Assembly (NCBI RefSeq): GCF_001506165.1
Contig: NZ_CP011427.1
Span: 4,030,001 to 4,094,000, forward strand
Direction: 5' to 3'
DNA: 64,000 nucleotides
From: Pantoea vagans
GTDB taxonomy: Bacteria; Pseudomonadota; Gammaproteobacteria; Enterobacterales; Enterobacteriaceae
In this document: positions 1-8,398 of the stretch, piece after piece
Position numbering within the stretch: the first letter of the stretch is position 1
How the letters are laid out: each line of letters starts with the position of its first letter
Translations under genes and position numbers: made by a program
The notes under the pieces: model-generated
Told to the model about the DNA's origin: nothing
Database searches by the model: none
What the model saw: the letters and a program-made list of their open reading frames with translations, nothing else

Positions 1-104
1 TGCGCACACTTATTCGTGGCGTCACGGTTTACCAGGATGACCAGATGCAGGTTGAACCCGGCTTTGGTCAGTTCGTGACCCGACAGGCAGCAACAGGACA
101 ATAA
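1..104 (+). CDS. Cyclic amidohydrolase, C-terminal end only (dihydroorotase/allantoinase family)
   Basis: An open frame enters from the left edge and ends with TAA at 102-104. The visible tail of 33 residues includes the segments TLIRGVTVYQD and VEPGFGQFV, which resemble the closing beta strands of cyclic amidohydrolases such as allantoinase and dihydroorotase-like proteins, where a short RG.TVY..G motif precedes the C terminus. Such enzymes hydrolyse cyclic amide bonds with a metal centre, but none of the metal ligands is visible here. The stop lies two bases before the ATG of the next gene, a GntR-type regulator, so the two are almost certainly co-transcribed with the enolase-superfamily gene that follows. 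The family call rests on a short tail and could be wrong. Confidence 0.5.
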   Translation, partial: RTLIRGVTVYQDDQMQVEPGFGQFVTRQAATGQ

Positions 105-106
105 TC

Positions 107-868
107 ATGGCAGGAAAATCGTCAACTATCCGCCGCAAGAACAGCGCCCCGCTGGCGCAGGAATCCACCAGCGAAGAGAGCTGGCAAACAGCACGCCCAC
201 GCACTCTGGTCGATCACGCGGTCGATGCCATTCTCAGCGCGGCCTCACGCGGCTTAGTGCTGCCCGGCGACCGTATCGCTGAGCCGGATCTGGTGGCCAA
301 ACTCGGCATGAGCCGCGTGCCGATCCGCGAAGCGCTGCGCATTCTGGAGAGCCAGGGCATCGTCACCAGTGAGCCGTACAAAGGCATCCGCTTGATGGAG
401 ATTTCTCATCAGCGGCTGGAGCAGATTATCGACGTGCGCATCCCGCTGGAGACGCTGGCCTGCCGCCGTGCAATCGAAGCCGGTCGCAACGGTGCCGAAC
501 AGCTGACGCAGCTGTACCAAGGCGTGGCGCAGATGCAGACCATGATGCAAAACGATGACGTTTACGGTTTTGCCTCGGCGGATACCGATTTCCACCGCAC
601 GCTGTGCAGCTTTGCCCACAACCCGGTACTCAGCAATTTGTGGGAGTCCATTGCGCGCCAGCTGACGGTGATTTTCGGCCTCTCCACCATGGGCAAATCG
701 ATGAGCGACATCATTGAAGAGCACCAGCGGCTGATCAACGTGTTCGCCGATGGCGATATCGCGCAGATGACGGATGAGATTGAAAACCATATTCGCATTC
801 AGGCACTGGATGTGGACTACGAAACTTTGATTATGCAGCGCCGACAGCAGCGTTCCGCTGTGGGCTGA
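107..868 (+). CDS. GntR-family transcriptional regulator, FadR/FCD subfamily
   Basis: This 253-residue protein has an unusually long polar N-terminal extension (about 35 residues). A GntR winged helix-turn-helix follows (about 36-105; the motif SRVPIREALRILESQGIV is the family signature), then an all-helical FCD effector domain (about 110-240). The FCD domain carries the usual conserved acidic and histidine positions, including the EHQRLINVFADGD stretch and a downstream ENHIR, which usually hold a metal and the carboxylate ligand. AGGA at 95-98 precedes the ATG by 8 bases. It is sandwiched between an amidohydrolase and an enolase-superfamily enzyme, so it probably controls that catabolic operon in response to its substrate or an intermediate. 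The ligand is unknown. Confidence 0.9.
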   Translation: MAGKSSTIRRKNSAPLAQESTSEESWQTARPRTLVDHAVDAILSAASRGLVLPGDRIAEPDLVAKLGMSRVPIREALRILESQGIVTSEPYKGIRLMEISHQRLEQIIDVRIPLETLACRRAIEAGRNGAEQLTQLYQGVAQMQTMMQNDDVYGFASADTDFHRTLCSFAHNPVLSNLWESIARQLTVIFGLSTMGKSMSDIIEEHQRLINVFADGDIAQMTDEIENHIRIQALDVDYETLIMQRRQQRSAVG

Positions 869-904
869 TGCTTTGTTGATTGCCTTTACACCAGGAAAAC
901 CACG

Positions 905-2020
905 ATGAAGATCACCAACGTTGAGGCGTTTTATCTGCGCCTGCCGGTTATTGAGCAGCGCACAGATAGCTCTCAGGACGCGCTGCTTATCAAAATCACC
1001 ACCGATGCGGGTATTACCGGTTGGGGTGAAGTGGATGGCAGCCCGTATGTCACCAAAGCCATTATCGAAGCACCCTATTCACACACCATGGTCACCGGCC
1101 TGAAATCGCTGTTGATCGGCGAAAACCCACTGGAAACCGGTCGCCTGTGGAAGAAGATGCACAAAGCCACCATCTATTACGGTCGCAGTGGAGCGGTATT
1201 ACAGGCGATGGCGGGCATTGATATCGCGCTGTGGGATATCAAAGGCAAAGCGCTCGGCAAACCGATTGTAGAACTGCTGGGTGGGGCAATGCGCGACAAG
1301 ATGCGCGTTTACTCCTCCAACATGTTCCAGTACAGCGTGGAAGAGACCGTGGCGCGCGCGCAGCACGCCATTGATACCGGTCATACCGGCGTGAAATTTG
1401 GCTGGGAGCCGTTTGGCACCGACGAAGCCATGGACCTGCGCTACCTCGAAGCGTTGCGCACCGCGATGGGCGACAGCGTCGATTTGATGCTGGATGTCGG
1501 CCATGTCTGGGATGCCAAAACCACCGTGCGCCGCAGCCAACGCTATGAACATCTCAACCTGTTCTGGATTGAAGAGCCACTGCATCCGGATAACTACGCC
1601 GGTTACGGCCAGGTGTCTGCCGCCTGCCAGCAACATATCGCTGCCGGTGAGCAAGAATGCTCGGTGGTCGGTTTCCAGCGCCTGATTGATGAAGGCGGGA
1701 TCGACATCGTGCAAATCGACCTGACGCGTACCGGCTTTACCCAGGCGATGGAAATTGCCAGCTACGCGCACAGCCGTGGACGCAAGGTGTGTAACCACAA
1801 CTTCACCACCGACATCAACACCGCCGCGTCACTGCACTTCCTGTGTGCGATTGAGAATGCGCTGGTGATGGAGTATTGCGTGGAGCCAGGCGAGATCAGC
1901 CGTTCACTGGCGAAAAATCCGGTACGCATCGCCGAAGGTTACGCGTGGCTACCTGGTGAGCCAGGCCTGGGCGTCGAGCCGAACGAAGCCGTGATTGAGA
2001 AGTTTTTAGTGCGCGATTAA
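905..2020 (+). CDS. Enolase-superfamily enzyme (mandelate racemase/muconate lactonizing type), probable sugar-acid dehydratase
   Basis: A 371-residue protein with the N-terminal capping domain followed by the MLE/MR barrel. Superfamily residues are visible: K164 in VKFGW on the second strand, metal ligands D197 (LMLDVGH), E223 (WIEEP) and the GEQE near 248, and a late HNFTTDIN segment that should supply the histidine base. The Lys-x-Gly pattern on the second strand differs from the KLN of the galactonate dehydratase DgoD further along this window, so the substrate is different. Proteins of this kind remove water from aldonic acids or racemise alpha-carboxylates. AGGA lies about 9 bases before the ATG. 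The gene follows its presumed regulator by 36 bp. The exact substrate cannot be read from sequence. Confidence 0.8.
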   Translation: MKITNVEAFYLRLPVIEQRTDSSQDALLIKITTDAGITGWGEVDGSPYVTKAIIEAPYSHTMVTGLKSLLIGENPLETGRLWKKMHKATIYYGRSGAVLQAMAGIDIALWDIKGKALGKPIVELLGGAMRDKMRVYSSNMFQYSVEETVARAQHAIDTGHTGVKFGWEPFGTDEAMDLRYLEALRTAMGDSVDLMLDVGHVWDAKTTVRRSQRYEHLNLFWIEEPLHPDNYAGYGQVSAACQQHIAAGEQECSVVGFQRLIDEGGIDIVQIDLTRTGFTQAMEIASYAHSRGRKVCNHNFTTDINTAASLHFLCAIENALVMEYCVEPGEISRSLAKNPVRIAEGYAWLPGEPGLGVEPNEAVIEKFLVRD

Positions 2021-2176
2021 CCACCGTTGCGGCGCGTTTTTTGGACGACGAGCAATAAATTGCGCCGCTACATCAAATCGGTGCCCCTTTAGGGGCACAT
2101 CTGAATTTCAGGTCCAAAGGTTGTTGACGCGCGGCTCACTGGCTACCCTTTTGCACAGTTCATGCACGAGGAAGCC

Positions 2177-3172
2177 ATGTCGCAAAAAATACACTGGATC
2201 GACAACTTACGTGCGGTCGCCTGCCTGATGGTGATCGTCATTCATACCACCACCTGGTATATCACCGGCCCGCTGGCGGTGACGGGCATCAGTTGGGATG
2301 TCGCCAACCTGCTCAACTCGGCGTCGCGCGTCTGCGTCCCGCTGTTCTTTATGATCTCCGGCTACCTGTTCTTTGGCGAACGTAGCGCACAAGGGCGACA
2401 TCTGCTGCGTATCGTGCTGTGTTTGCTGTTCTACAGCGCGGTGGCCTTGGCCTATATCACCTGGTTAACGCCAATCAGTGAAGGACGTTCGCTGCTGAAG
2501 CTGCTGCAAAAACCGGTGTTCTATCACCTGTGGTTTTTCTTCGCCATCATCGGCATTTACCTGCTGTCGCCATTGATTCAGGTGAAAAGCGTACAGCCGC
2601 GCTACGTCGCGCTGTTAGTGGTGGTACTGGCTGTGCTGGCCAATCCTAATACCGTCAGTCAGTCGCTGGGGCCATTTCACTGGTTACCGGTGAATCTCTA
2701 CGTGAGCGGTGACAGCATTTACTACCTGCTGTATGCGTTACTGGGGCGAGCGATTGGCTGTATGGACACCGACAAGCGTGGCATCAGCTGGCTGGCCGGA
2801 CTGGGGTTTGTCGCCTGCTGGATAGGCATCACACTCGGCACCAAACAGATGCTGAAAATCAATGGCGCGTTCAACGACACCTGGTATCTGTATTGCGGAC
2901 CGCTGGTGTTTATTGCGGCCATCAGTTTGCTGGTGTTGTTTAAAAATACCCTGAACAGCCGCACGCTACCGTTACTGGGGACGATTTCACGCTATTCGCT
3001 GCCAATTTATGGCTTCCACGCGCTGTTTATTCACTATTTGCGTACTCATCATTACGACGATATGTCGCGCCCGTGGCTTGATTTGCCTTGGGTGTTTGGC
3101 GTCACGTTAATCGGCAGTTTGCTGCTGGCGATAGTGCTTAAGCGCGTGGATAAGCATCATCTGGTGAGCTGA
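2177..3172 (+). CDS. wecH: Inner-membrane O-acetyltransferase WecH (acyltransferase-3 family)
   Basis: Residue by residue this matches my memory of E. coli WecH (YiaH): it begins MSQKIHWIDNLRAVACLMV and continues with the conserved SRVCVPLFFMISGYLFFGER, QKPVFYHLWFFFA and CGPLVFI blocks, ending in LVS. It is a protein of about 331 residues with roughly ten membrane helices that acetylates enterobacterial common antigen glycan. The acyltransferase-3 histidine (VIHTTTWY) is present. An in-frame ATG at 2162 exists, but the downstream ATG at 2177 aligns with the E. coli start and has GAGGA 5 bases upstream, so I chose it. In E. coli wecH also lies near xylB. It converges on the next gene with a 16-bp overlap. 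Confidence 0.92.
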   Translation: MSQKIHWIDNLRAVACLMVIVIHTTTWYITGPLAVTGISWDVANLLNSASRVCVPLFFMISGYLFFGERSAQGRHLLRIVLCLLFYSAVALAYITWLTPISEGRSLLKLLQKPVFYHLWFFFAIIGIYLLSPLIQVKSVQPRYVALLVVVLAVLANPNTVSQSLGPFHWLPVNLYVSGDSIYYLLYALLGRAIGCMDTDKRGISWLAGLGFVACWIGITLGTKQMLKINGAFNDTWYLYCGPLVFIAAISLLVLFKNTLNSRTLPLLGTISRYSLPIYGFHALFIHYLRTHHYDDMSRPWLDLPWVFGVTLIGSLLLAIVLKRVDKHHLVS

Positions 3173-4089
3173 TCGTCCCAGCGCTGATGGGCGCGACGCA
3201 GCTGGCGAGCTGAGGAGAATCCGGCCGCCAGCGCGGCTTTCTCTGCTGCTTCGCCCTGCTGCTGGCGCTGGCGCGCAATCACCAGGCGCAGTTGCTCATG
3301 GTATTCACGCACACTGATGCCGAGGTGCTGACGAAACAGGCGCGTCAGGTGGCGTTCGCTGACGTGCGCGCGCTCTGCCAGTGCCGTCAGCGACCAGTCG
3401 TTTTCGGGATGGGCAATCATCACATCCTGCGCACGATGAATCGCGGGATGCAGGTGATTGCGATAGCGCAGCCAGGGTGAAAGCTGGGGATCATCGCCGG
3501 AACGGCGGAACCACACCACCATCTCCCGCGCCACTTTAAGCGCCTGCTGCGCACCGCATAATCGGTTGATCAGATGCAGCGCCAGATCGATACCGGCGGT
3601 GATGCCCGCGCTGGTCCAGATGCCACAATCTTCGACGAAAACGCGGTTATCTTTCACTAACGCAGCCGGTGCTGCCGCTTTCAGGCGCGGTAACACGTCA
3701 TGATGCGTGGTGCACTGCACGCCGTTAAGTAAACCCGCCTGCGCCGAGAGCAGCGCCCCGGAACAGATGCACACCAGCGTAATGCGATGCGATTGAATAT
3801 CCGCTTGTTGTAGGCGTAACCAGTCACGCGCAGCGGCGGCCGCTGGGGTATCGAACCAGACTTTCGAGTCGTGCACGCCGGGCACCACCAGCAAGCTATT
3901 GTCAGGTAAGCGATCGGGTAAAGGGGCGATATCGGCGATAGTCATGCCCGTGGAGCACAGTACGCTGGGATTGGGGCCGATGTAGTGCAGGACAAAGTGG
4001 CCATCCGCCAGCTGCAAGGTTTCGGCAGGCCCGGTAAGATCGAGCGCCATCACGCCGGGTAGAACCAGGAAATAGACAGGCTGCGACAT
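3157..4089 (-). CDS. GlxA-like transcriptional regulator: DJ-1/PfpI domain plus AraC helix-turn-helix
   Basis: A 310-residue protein. The N-terminal half (about 1-175) is a DJ-1/PfpI (class I glutamine-amidotransferase-like) fold: it opens with VYFLVLPGVMALDLTGP and carries the nucleophile-elbow-like CICSGALLSAQAGLL. The C-terminal 100 residues form an AraC-type double helix-turn-helix (ALAERAHVSERHLTRLFRQH, then AALAAGFSSARQLRRAH). Relatives such as GlxA, FtrA and CdhR sense amino-acid-derived or quaternary-amine metabolites and activate catabolic genes. Here it overlaps the end of wecH and has no obvious target beside it. Its ligand is unknown. Confidence 0.85.
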   Translation of the reverse strand: MSQPVYFLVLPGVMALDLTGPAETLQLADGHFVLHYIGPNPSVLCSTGMTIADIAPLPDRLPDNSLLVVPGVHDSKVWFDTPAAAAARDWLRLQQADIQSHRITLVCICSGALLSAQAGLLNGVQCTTHHDVLPRLKAAAPAALVKDNRVFVEDCGIWTSAGITAGIDLALHLINRLCGAQQALKVAREMVVWFRRSGDDPQLSPWLRYRNHLHPAIHRAQDVMIAHPENDWSLTALAERAHVSERHLTRLFRQHLGISVREYHEQLRLVIARQRQQQGEAAEKAALAAGFSSARQLRRAHQRWDDQLTR

Positions 4090-4119
4090 ACTGGGCTCCA
4101 GGATTGGTGATGAGTTTTG

Positions 4120-4192
4120 CCCTCACCCTGGCCCTCTCTAACATCGCTCAGTCTGCCCCCTCTCCCGCTTGTGGGAGAGGGTTGGGGTGAGG
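4120..4192. repeat. Nested palindromic intergenic repeat between the DJ-1/AraC gene and xylB
   Basis: The interval 4090-4301 carries no gene. It contains a perfect 9-bp hairpin, CCCTCTCCC/GGGAGAGGG at 4158-4181, flanked by an imperfect outer pair (CCCTCACCCTGGCCCTCTCT against the TTGGGGTGAGGG side at 4182-4192). This CCCTCTCCC...GGGAGAGGG element is a widely scattered REP-like repeat in gammaproteobacteria. It may also end transcription from one of the flanking genes, although no T-run follows. Confidence 0.6.
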
Positions 4193-4301
4193 GAGAAGGC
4201 TAAGGTAAGGCCAATTCAAGCCATAACAACACACAAGATTCGTCCATCATAGCCTATTAAAATCAAAATCCACGACCCCATCCGGCCATCACCGAGCCAA
4301 A

Positions 4302-5744
4302 TCAGGACATCAACGGTTTGAGCTGCTGATACAGCTGCGCAAACTTCTCGCGCTGCGGCTGATACGCCTGATAGCGTGCGCTATCCGGTGGATGACGCTG
4401 AACCAACTCCGGTTCCGGCCACTCACTCTGTGGATCAATCGCCCACTGCGCCAACCGTGCGGCCCCCAGCGCCGGACCCACTTCCCCGCCGTGGCAGTAA
4501 TCGAGCGTTAATCCGCTGATATCCGCCAGCATCTGCCGCCAGTAAGCACTGCGCGCCCCGCCGCCAATCAGCATCACGGTTTGTGGTTGCACACCACAGG
4601 CATGCACCGCCTCCATCCCTTCTGCCAGCGCAAACCCCACACCTTCCAGCACCGCTCGCGCCAGCTCAGGCCGCCCATGCTGATGGGTTAAGCCAAAAAA
4701 TGCGCCCTGCGCCTGCGGATTATTGTGCGGCGTACGCTCACCGGAGAGATACGGCAGGAACACCACCGGCGTGACATCACCGCGCGCTTTTTCTGCCTCA
4801 GCCAGCAGTTCTGGCACATCCGCGCAGCCGGTTAAGGCGGCGGCCCAGTCGAGACAGGAAGCGGCACTTAACATCACCGACATCAAATGCCAGCGGTTTG
4901 GCAGCGCGTGGCAAAAGCTGTGGACGGCCTGCTGCGGATTGCTGAGATACCCGTCGCTGACCAGGAAATAGACGCCCGAAGTGCCCAACGACAGCATGCC
5001 CTGCCCCGGCGCGACCATGCCGACACCCACGGCACCGGCGGCGTTGTCACCACCGCCCGCTACGATCGGCACAGGGTTCATCCCCCAACGCGCGGCAACC
5101 TCAGGCGATAAAGTGCCGGTGATCTGGTTGCCCTCATACAACGCGGGCATCTGGCTACGGTTAAGATCGCAGGCCTTGAGCATGGCATCGCTCCAGTCAC
5201 GCCTGGCGACATCCAGCCACATCGTCCCAGCCGCATCTGACATATCACTGGCGAGCGCCCCGCTCATGCGCCAGCGCAGATAATCTTTCGGCAGCAGCAC
5301 CATCGCTACCTTGCTGAATACATCGGGTTCGTTTTGTTGCACCCACAGTAACTTGGGGGCGGTAAAGCCCGGCATCATCAGGTTGCCAGTGATCTGACGC
5401 GAATCTGGCACGCGCTGTTCCAGCTCCCGGCACTGCTCACTGCTGCGCCCGTCGTTCCATAAAATCGCCGGGCGCAGCACCTGATGATCAGCATTCAGCA
5501 ACGTCGCACCATGCATCTGGCCGCTCAGGCCAATCGCCTTCACTTGGCTAAGATCCTGCTGCTGCGCCAGCGCCTGCATCGCCGTATCCGTGGCGTTCCA
5601 CCAGCTTTCGGGATCTTGCTCGCTCCACAACGGCTGCGGGCGGGAAACCTGCAACGGCGCCGTTTCCATCGCAACAACCTGCCCTTGTGCATCCAGTAAC
5701 ACCACTTTGACGCCAGAGGTGCCTAAATCGATCCCGATAACCAT
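4302..5744 (-). CDS. xylB: Xylulokinase XylB
   Basis: This FGGY-family kinase of 480 residues (E. coli 484) phosphorylates D-xylulose to D-xylulose 5-phosphate in the cytoplasm. Visible signatures are the N-terminal phosphate loop IGIDLGTSGVKVVLLD, the substrate strand IGLSGQMHGA, the catalytic aspartate in AGGGDNAAGAVGVG, the FGGY hinge LPYLSGERTPHNNP and the adenosine motif MLIGGGARSAYWRQ. It lies 18 bp downstream of xylA on the same strand, so the two form the xylAB operon, transcribed away from xylFGHR. Nothing unusual is seen. Confidence 0.97.
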   Translation of the reverse strand: MVIGIDLGTSGVKVVLLDAQGQVVAMETAPLQVSRPQPLWSEQDPESWWNATDTAMQALAQQQDLSQVKAIGLSGQMHGATLLNADHQVLRPAILWNDGRSSEQCRELEQRVPDSRQITGNLMMPGFTAPKLLWVQQNEPDVFSKVAMVLLPKDYLRWRMSGALASDMSDAAGTMWLDVARRDWSDAMLKACDLNRSQMPALYEGNQITGTLSPEVAARWGMNPVPIVAGGGDNAAGAVGVGMVAPGQGMLSLGTSGVYFLVSDGYLSNPQQAVHSFCHALPNRWHLMSVMLSAASCLDWAAALTGCADVPELLAEAEKARGDVTPVVFLPYLSGERTPHNNPQAQGAFFGLTHQHGRPELARAVLEGVGFALAEGMEAVHACGVQPQTVMLIGGGARSAYWRQMLADISGLTLDYCHGGEVGPALGAARLAQWAIDPQSEWPEPELVQRHPPDSARYQAYQPQREKFAQLYQQLKPLMS

Positions 5745-5762
5745 GTTCAGCTCCTGATGCAG

Positions 5763-7085
5763 TTAGAAATCATACAGATAGTGATTGACCAGGTTTTCCA
5801 GTTGTTCCTGGCGCCCGCTGCGGTGCTGCGGGTTCAATTGGTGTTGCTGAGCATGCGCCGCCAAGGATGCCAGTGAAAACTCACCTTTTAAAATTTGCTG
5901 GCCGAACTCACCATTCCAGCCGCTGTAACGCTGCGCCACGCGCTTATCCAGCTCACCTTCCTGCACCATGCGTGCCGCGACTTTTAGCGCCAGCGCCAGG
6001 GTATCCATAGCGCCAATGTGACCGTAAAACAGGTCATATTTATCCGTGCTTTGACGACGCACTTTGGCATCAAAGTTTAAGCCGCCAGTGGTGAATCCGC
6101 CCGCTTTGATGATCTCGTACATCACCAGGGCATTTTCTTCGACGCTGATGGGGAACTGATCGGTATCCCAGCCGCACTGCACATCACCGCGGTTGGCATC
6201 CACCGAACCAAAAATTCCCAACGCAATCGCTGTAGCAATCTCGTGATGGAACGAATGTCCCGCCAGCGTAGCGTGGTTAGCTTCAACGTTAACTTTGATC
6301 TCTTTCTCCAGACCAAACTGCTTGAGGAAGCCATACACCGTTGCCACGTCGTAGTCATATTGGTGTTTGGTCGGCTCCTGCGGTTTCGGCTCAATCAGCA
6401 GCATGCCCTGGAAACCAATTTTGTGTTTGTGCTCCACCACCATCTGCATAAAACGACCAATCTGTTCCCGCTCCTGACGCAGATCGGTATTCAGCAAGGT
6501 TTCATAACCTTCACGTCCGCCCCACAGCACGTAGTTTTCACCGCCCAGCGTCTGCGTGGCCTGCATGGCACTGCACACCTGGCTGGCGGCCCAGGCAAAG
6601 ATTTCGGGGTCTGGACTGGTCGCCGCACCGGCACCGTAACGCGGATGAGTAAAGCAGTTGGCCGTGCCCCACAGTAGCTTCACGCCCGTTTCCTGCTGTT
6701 TTTCCAGCAGCTTGTCAGTCATCGCCGCGAAATTCTCGCGGTAGCTGCGCAGGGAATCCCCTTCTGGTGAGACATCCACATCATGGAAGCAGTAATAGGG
6801 CACGTTGAGTTTGTGGAAGAACTCAAACGCCACATCCGCTTTCTGTTTCGCCAGCTGCAATGCATCGCCACTTTTCTGCCATGGGCGATCAAAGGCACCC
6901 ACACCAAACATATCCGCACCGTTCCAGCAGAAGGTGTGCCAGTAACACGCAGCAAAGCGCAGATGTTGCGCCATGGTTTTGCCGAGGATCACTTCATCAG
7001 GATTGTAGTGGCGAAACGCCAGCGGATTGGTGGATTTGGCCCCTTCATAACGAACGCGATCGAGCTGGTCGAAATAAGCGTGCAT
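5763..7085 (-). CDS. xylA: Xylose isomerase XylA
   Basis: A 440-residue protein, the same length as E. coli XylA, that isomerises D-xylose to D-xylulose using two divalent metals in a TIM barrel. The catalytic histidine/aspartate pair lies in [15 protein letters not shown], and metal ligands lie in [36 protein letters not shown] and GSVDANRGD. It is the first gene of the xylAB operon. The ATG is preceded by an AAGGAG-type ribosome site (GCTAAGGAGC on the minus strand). Control is expected from the xylA/xylF intergenic region, which resembles the E. coli XylR/CRP promoter. Confidence 0.98.
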   Translation of the reverse strand: MHAYFDQLDRVRYEGAKSTNPLAFRHYNPDEVILGKTMAQHLRFAACYWHTFCWNGADMFGVGAFDRPWQKSGDALQLAKQKADVAFEFFHKLNVPYYCFHDVDVSPEGDSLRSYRENFAAMTDKLLEKQQETGVKLLWGTANCFTHPRYGAGAATSPDPEIFAWAASQVCSAMQATQTLGGENYVLWGGREGYETLLNTDLRQEREQIGRFMQMVVEHKHKIGFQGMLLIEPKPQEPTKHQYDYDVATVYGFLKQFGLEKEIKVNVEANHATLAGHSFHHEIATAIALGIFGSVDANRGDVQCGWDTDQFPISVEENALVMYEIIKAGGFTTGGLNFDAKVRRQSTDKYDLFYGHIGAMDTLALALKVAARMVQEGELDKRVAQRYSGWNGEFGQQILKGEFSLASLAAHAQQHQLNPQHRSGRQEQLENLVNHYLYDF

Positions 7086-7378
7086 GTTTTGCTCCTTAGC
7101 ATCAGACCCGAATGGTCAGCAGTGAGTCATTATTTTGCTAAGGGGTTGTCTCCAGACTCAATTACGATATTTCACACTCAAATTAAGATAATTATTAATT
7201 GTGCGCCAGCTCGCAAATACTCGCAAATTCAGATCGCGCTCAAAGAATCACAAATAAACAAAAAAACGTAATAGCCGGATAAAAATCAGTAATTGATGTT
7301 ATCTGAAACTCAAGGCAACAATTCATCCGCTTGGTTCATAGCCTTACAACGACAATAGCCTCAACCTACAGGATGACC
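7086..7378. promoter_or_regulatory. Divergent xylA/xylF control region with XylR/CRP-like elements
   Basis: About 290 bp separate the divergent xylA and xylF starts. On the minus strand, 7156-7217 reads TTTGCGAG at its upstream end, then GCGCACAATTAATAATTATC, then AGTGTGAAATATCGTAATTG nearer xylA. This closely follows the E. coli xylA promoter as I remember it: a TTTGCGAGC...GCGCACA CRP site, then an AATTATCTCAAT...GTGTGAAATAACATAATTGAG stretch. I infer conserved CRP and XylR control of xylAB here. On the xylF side, ACAGGA at 7368-7373 is the likely ribosome site. No operator was tested computationally. Confidence 0.6.
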
Positions 7379-8374
7379 ATGATGAAAATGAAATATACGC
7401 TGTTAGCTGCCTGCGCTGCGCTGGCCCTGTTTAGCCAAACCGGTATAGCGAAAGAAGTGAAAATTGGTATGGCGATCGATGACTTACGTCTGGAACGCTG
7501 GCAAAAAGACCGCGACATTTTTGTTAAACAAGCCGAATCTTTAGGGGCCAGTGTTTTTGTCCAGTCGGCCAACGGCAATGAAGAAACGCAGATGTCGCAA
7601 ATTGAAAATATGATCAACCGTGGTGTCGATGTGCTGGTGATCATTCCTTATAACGGCCAGGTATTAAGTAACGTGGTAGCCGAAGCTAAACGCGAAGGCA
7701 TTAAAGTGCTGGCTTATGACCGTATGATTAATAATGCTGACATTGATTTCTATATTTCCTTTGATAATGAAAAAGTCGGCGAACTGCAGGCCGAAAGCAT
7801 TGTGAAGCAGGTGCCAAAAGGTAACTATTTTATGATGGGCGGCTCGCCAGTCGATAATAATGCTCGCCTGTTCCGAGCGGGACAGATGAAGGTGTTAAAA
7901 CCGTACATCGACAACGGCAGCATCAAAGTGGTGGGCGATCAGTGGGTCGATGCCTGGTTACCTGAGAACGCGCTAAAAATCATGGAAAACGCCCTGACCG
8001 CTAACGGCAACCATATTGATGCGGTCGTCGCCTCCAATGATGCCACCGCAGGCGGTGCGATTCAGGCGCTGAGTGCGCAAGGTCTGGCAGGCAAAGTCGC
8101 GATTTCCGGTCAGGATGCCGACCTGGCCGCTATCAAACGCATCATGAATGGCACACAAACCATGACGGTGTATAAACCCATCACCGAACTCGCTACCGAA
8201 GCCGCGAAAATTGCCGTAGAACTCGGCGATAACCAAACGCCTGCCAGCAACGGCAAACTCAATAATGGCCTGAAGGAAGTGCCCTCACGCCTGCTGACGC
8301 CCATTCCCGTCAACAAAGACAATATCGAAAGTACCGTGGTGAAAGACGGCTTCCACAAACAAAGTGAACTCTAA
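7379..8374 (+). CDS. xylF: D-xylose ABC transporter, periplasmic binding protein XylF
   Basis: A periplasmic sugar-binding protein of about 331 residues (peripla_BP_4 family). A signal peptide (MKMKYTLLAACAALALF, cleavage likely after SQTGIA) precedes the mature start KEVKIGMAIDDLRLERWQ, which is the E. coli XylF mature N terminus. Conserved ligand-pocket segments include QSANGNEETQ, AYDRMINNADIDFY, GSPVDNNARLFRAGQ and SGQDADLAAIKR. The frame extends upstream to 7331, but ACAGGA at 7368-7373 supports the ATG at 7379 or 7382. It begins the xylFGH operon. Confidence 0.96.
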   Translation: MMKMKYTLLAACAALALFSQTGIAKEVKIGMAIDDLRLERWQKDRDIFVKQAESLGASVFVQSANGNEETQMSQIENMINRGVDVLVIIPYNGQVLSNVVAEAKREGIKVLAYDRMINNADIDFYISFDNEKVGELQAESIVKQVPKGNYFMMGGSPVDNNARLFRAGQMKVLKPYIDNGSIKVVGDQWVDAWLPENALKIMENALTANGNHIDAVVASNDATAGGAIQALSAQGLAGKVAISGQDADLAAIKRIMNGTQTMTVYKPITELATEAAKIAVELGDNQTPASNGKLNNGLKEVPSRLLTPIPVNKDNIESTVVKDGFHKQSEL

Positions 8375-8398
8375 GCACCGCTGCGAGGAGGACTCCCT

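Noticed and set aside
254..790. Open frame of 178 codons antisense to the first GntR gene
   Set aside because: Low-complexity shadow of the regulator; no motif and no start signal.
2041..2161. Terminator after the enolase-superfamily gene (GTGCCCCTTTAGGGGCAC near 2081)
   Set aside because: There is a short stem TGCCCCTTTAGGGGCA, but no T-run follows; I could not decide whether it terminates transcription, so it is not listed as a feature.
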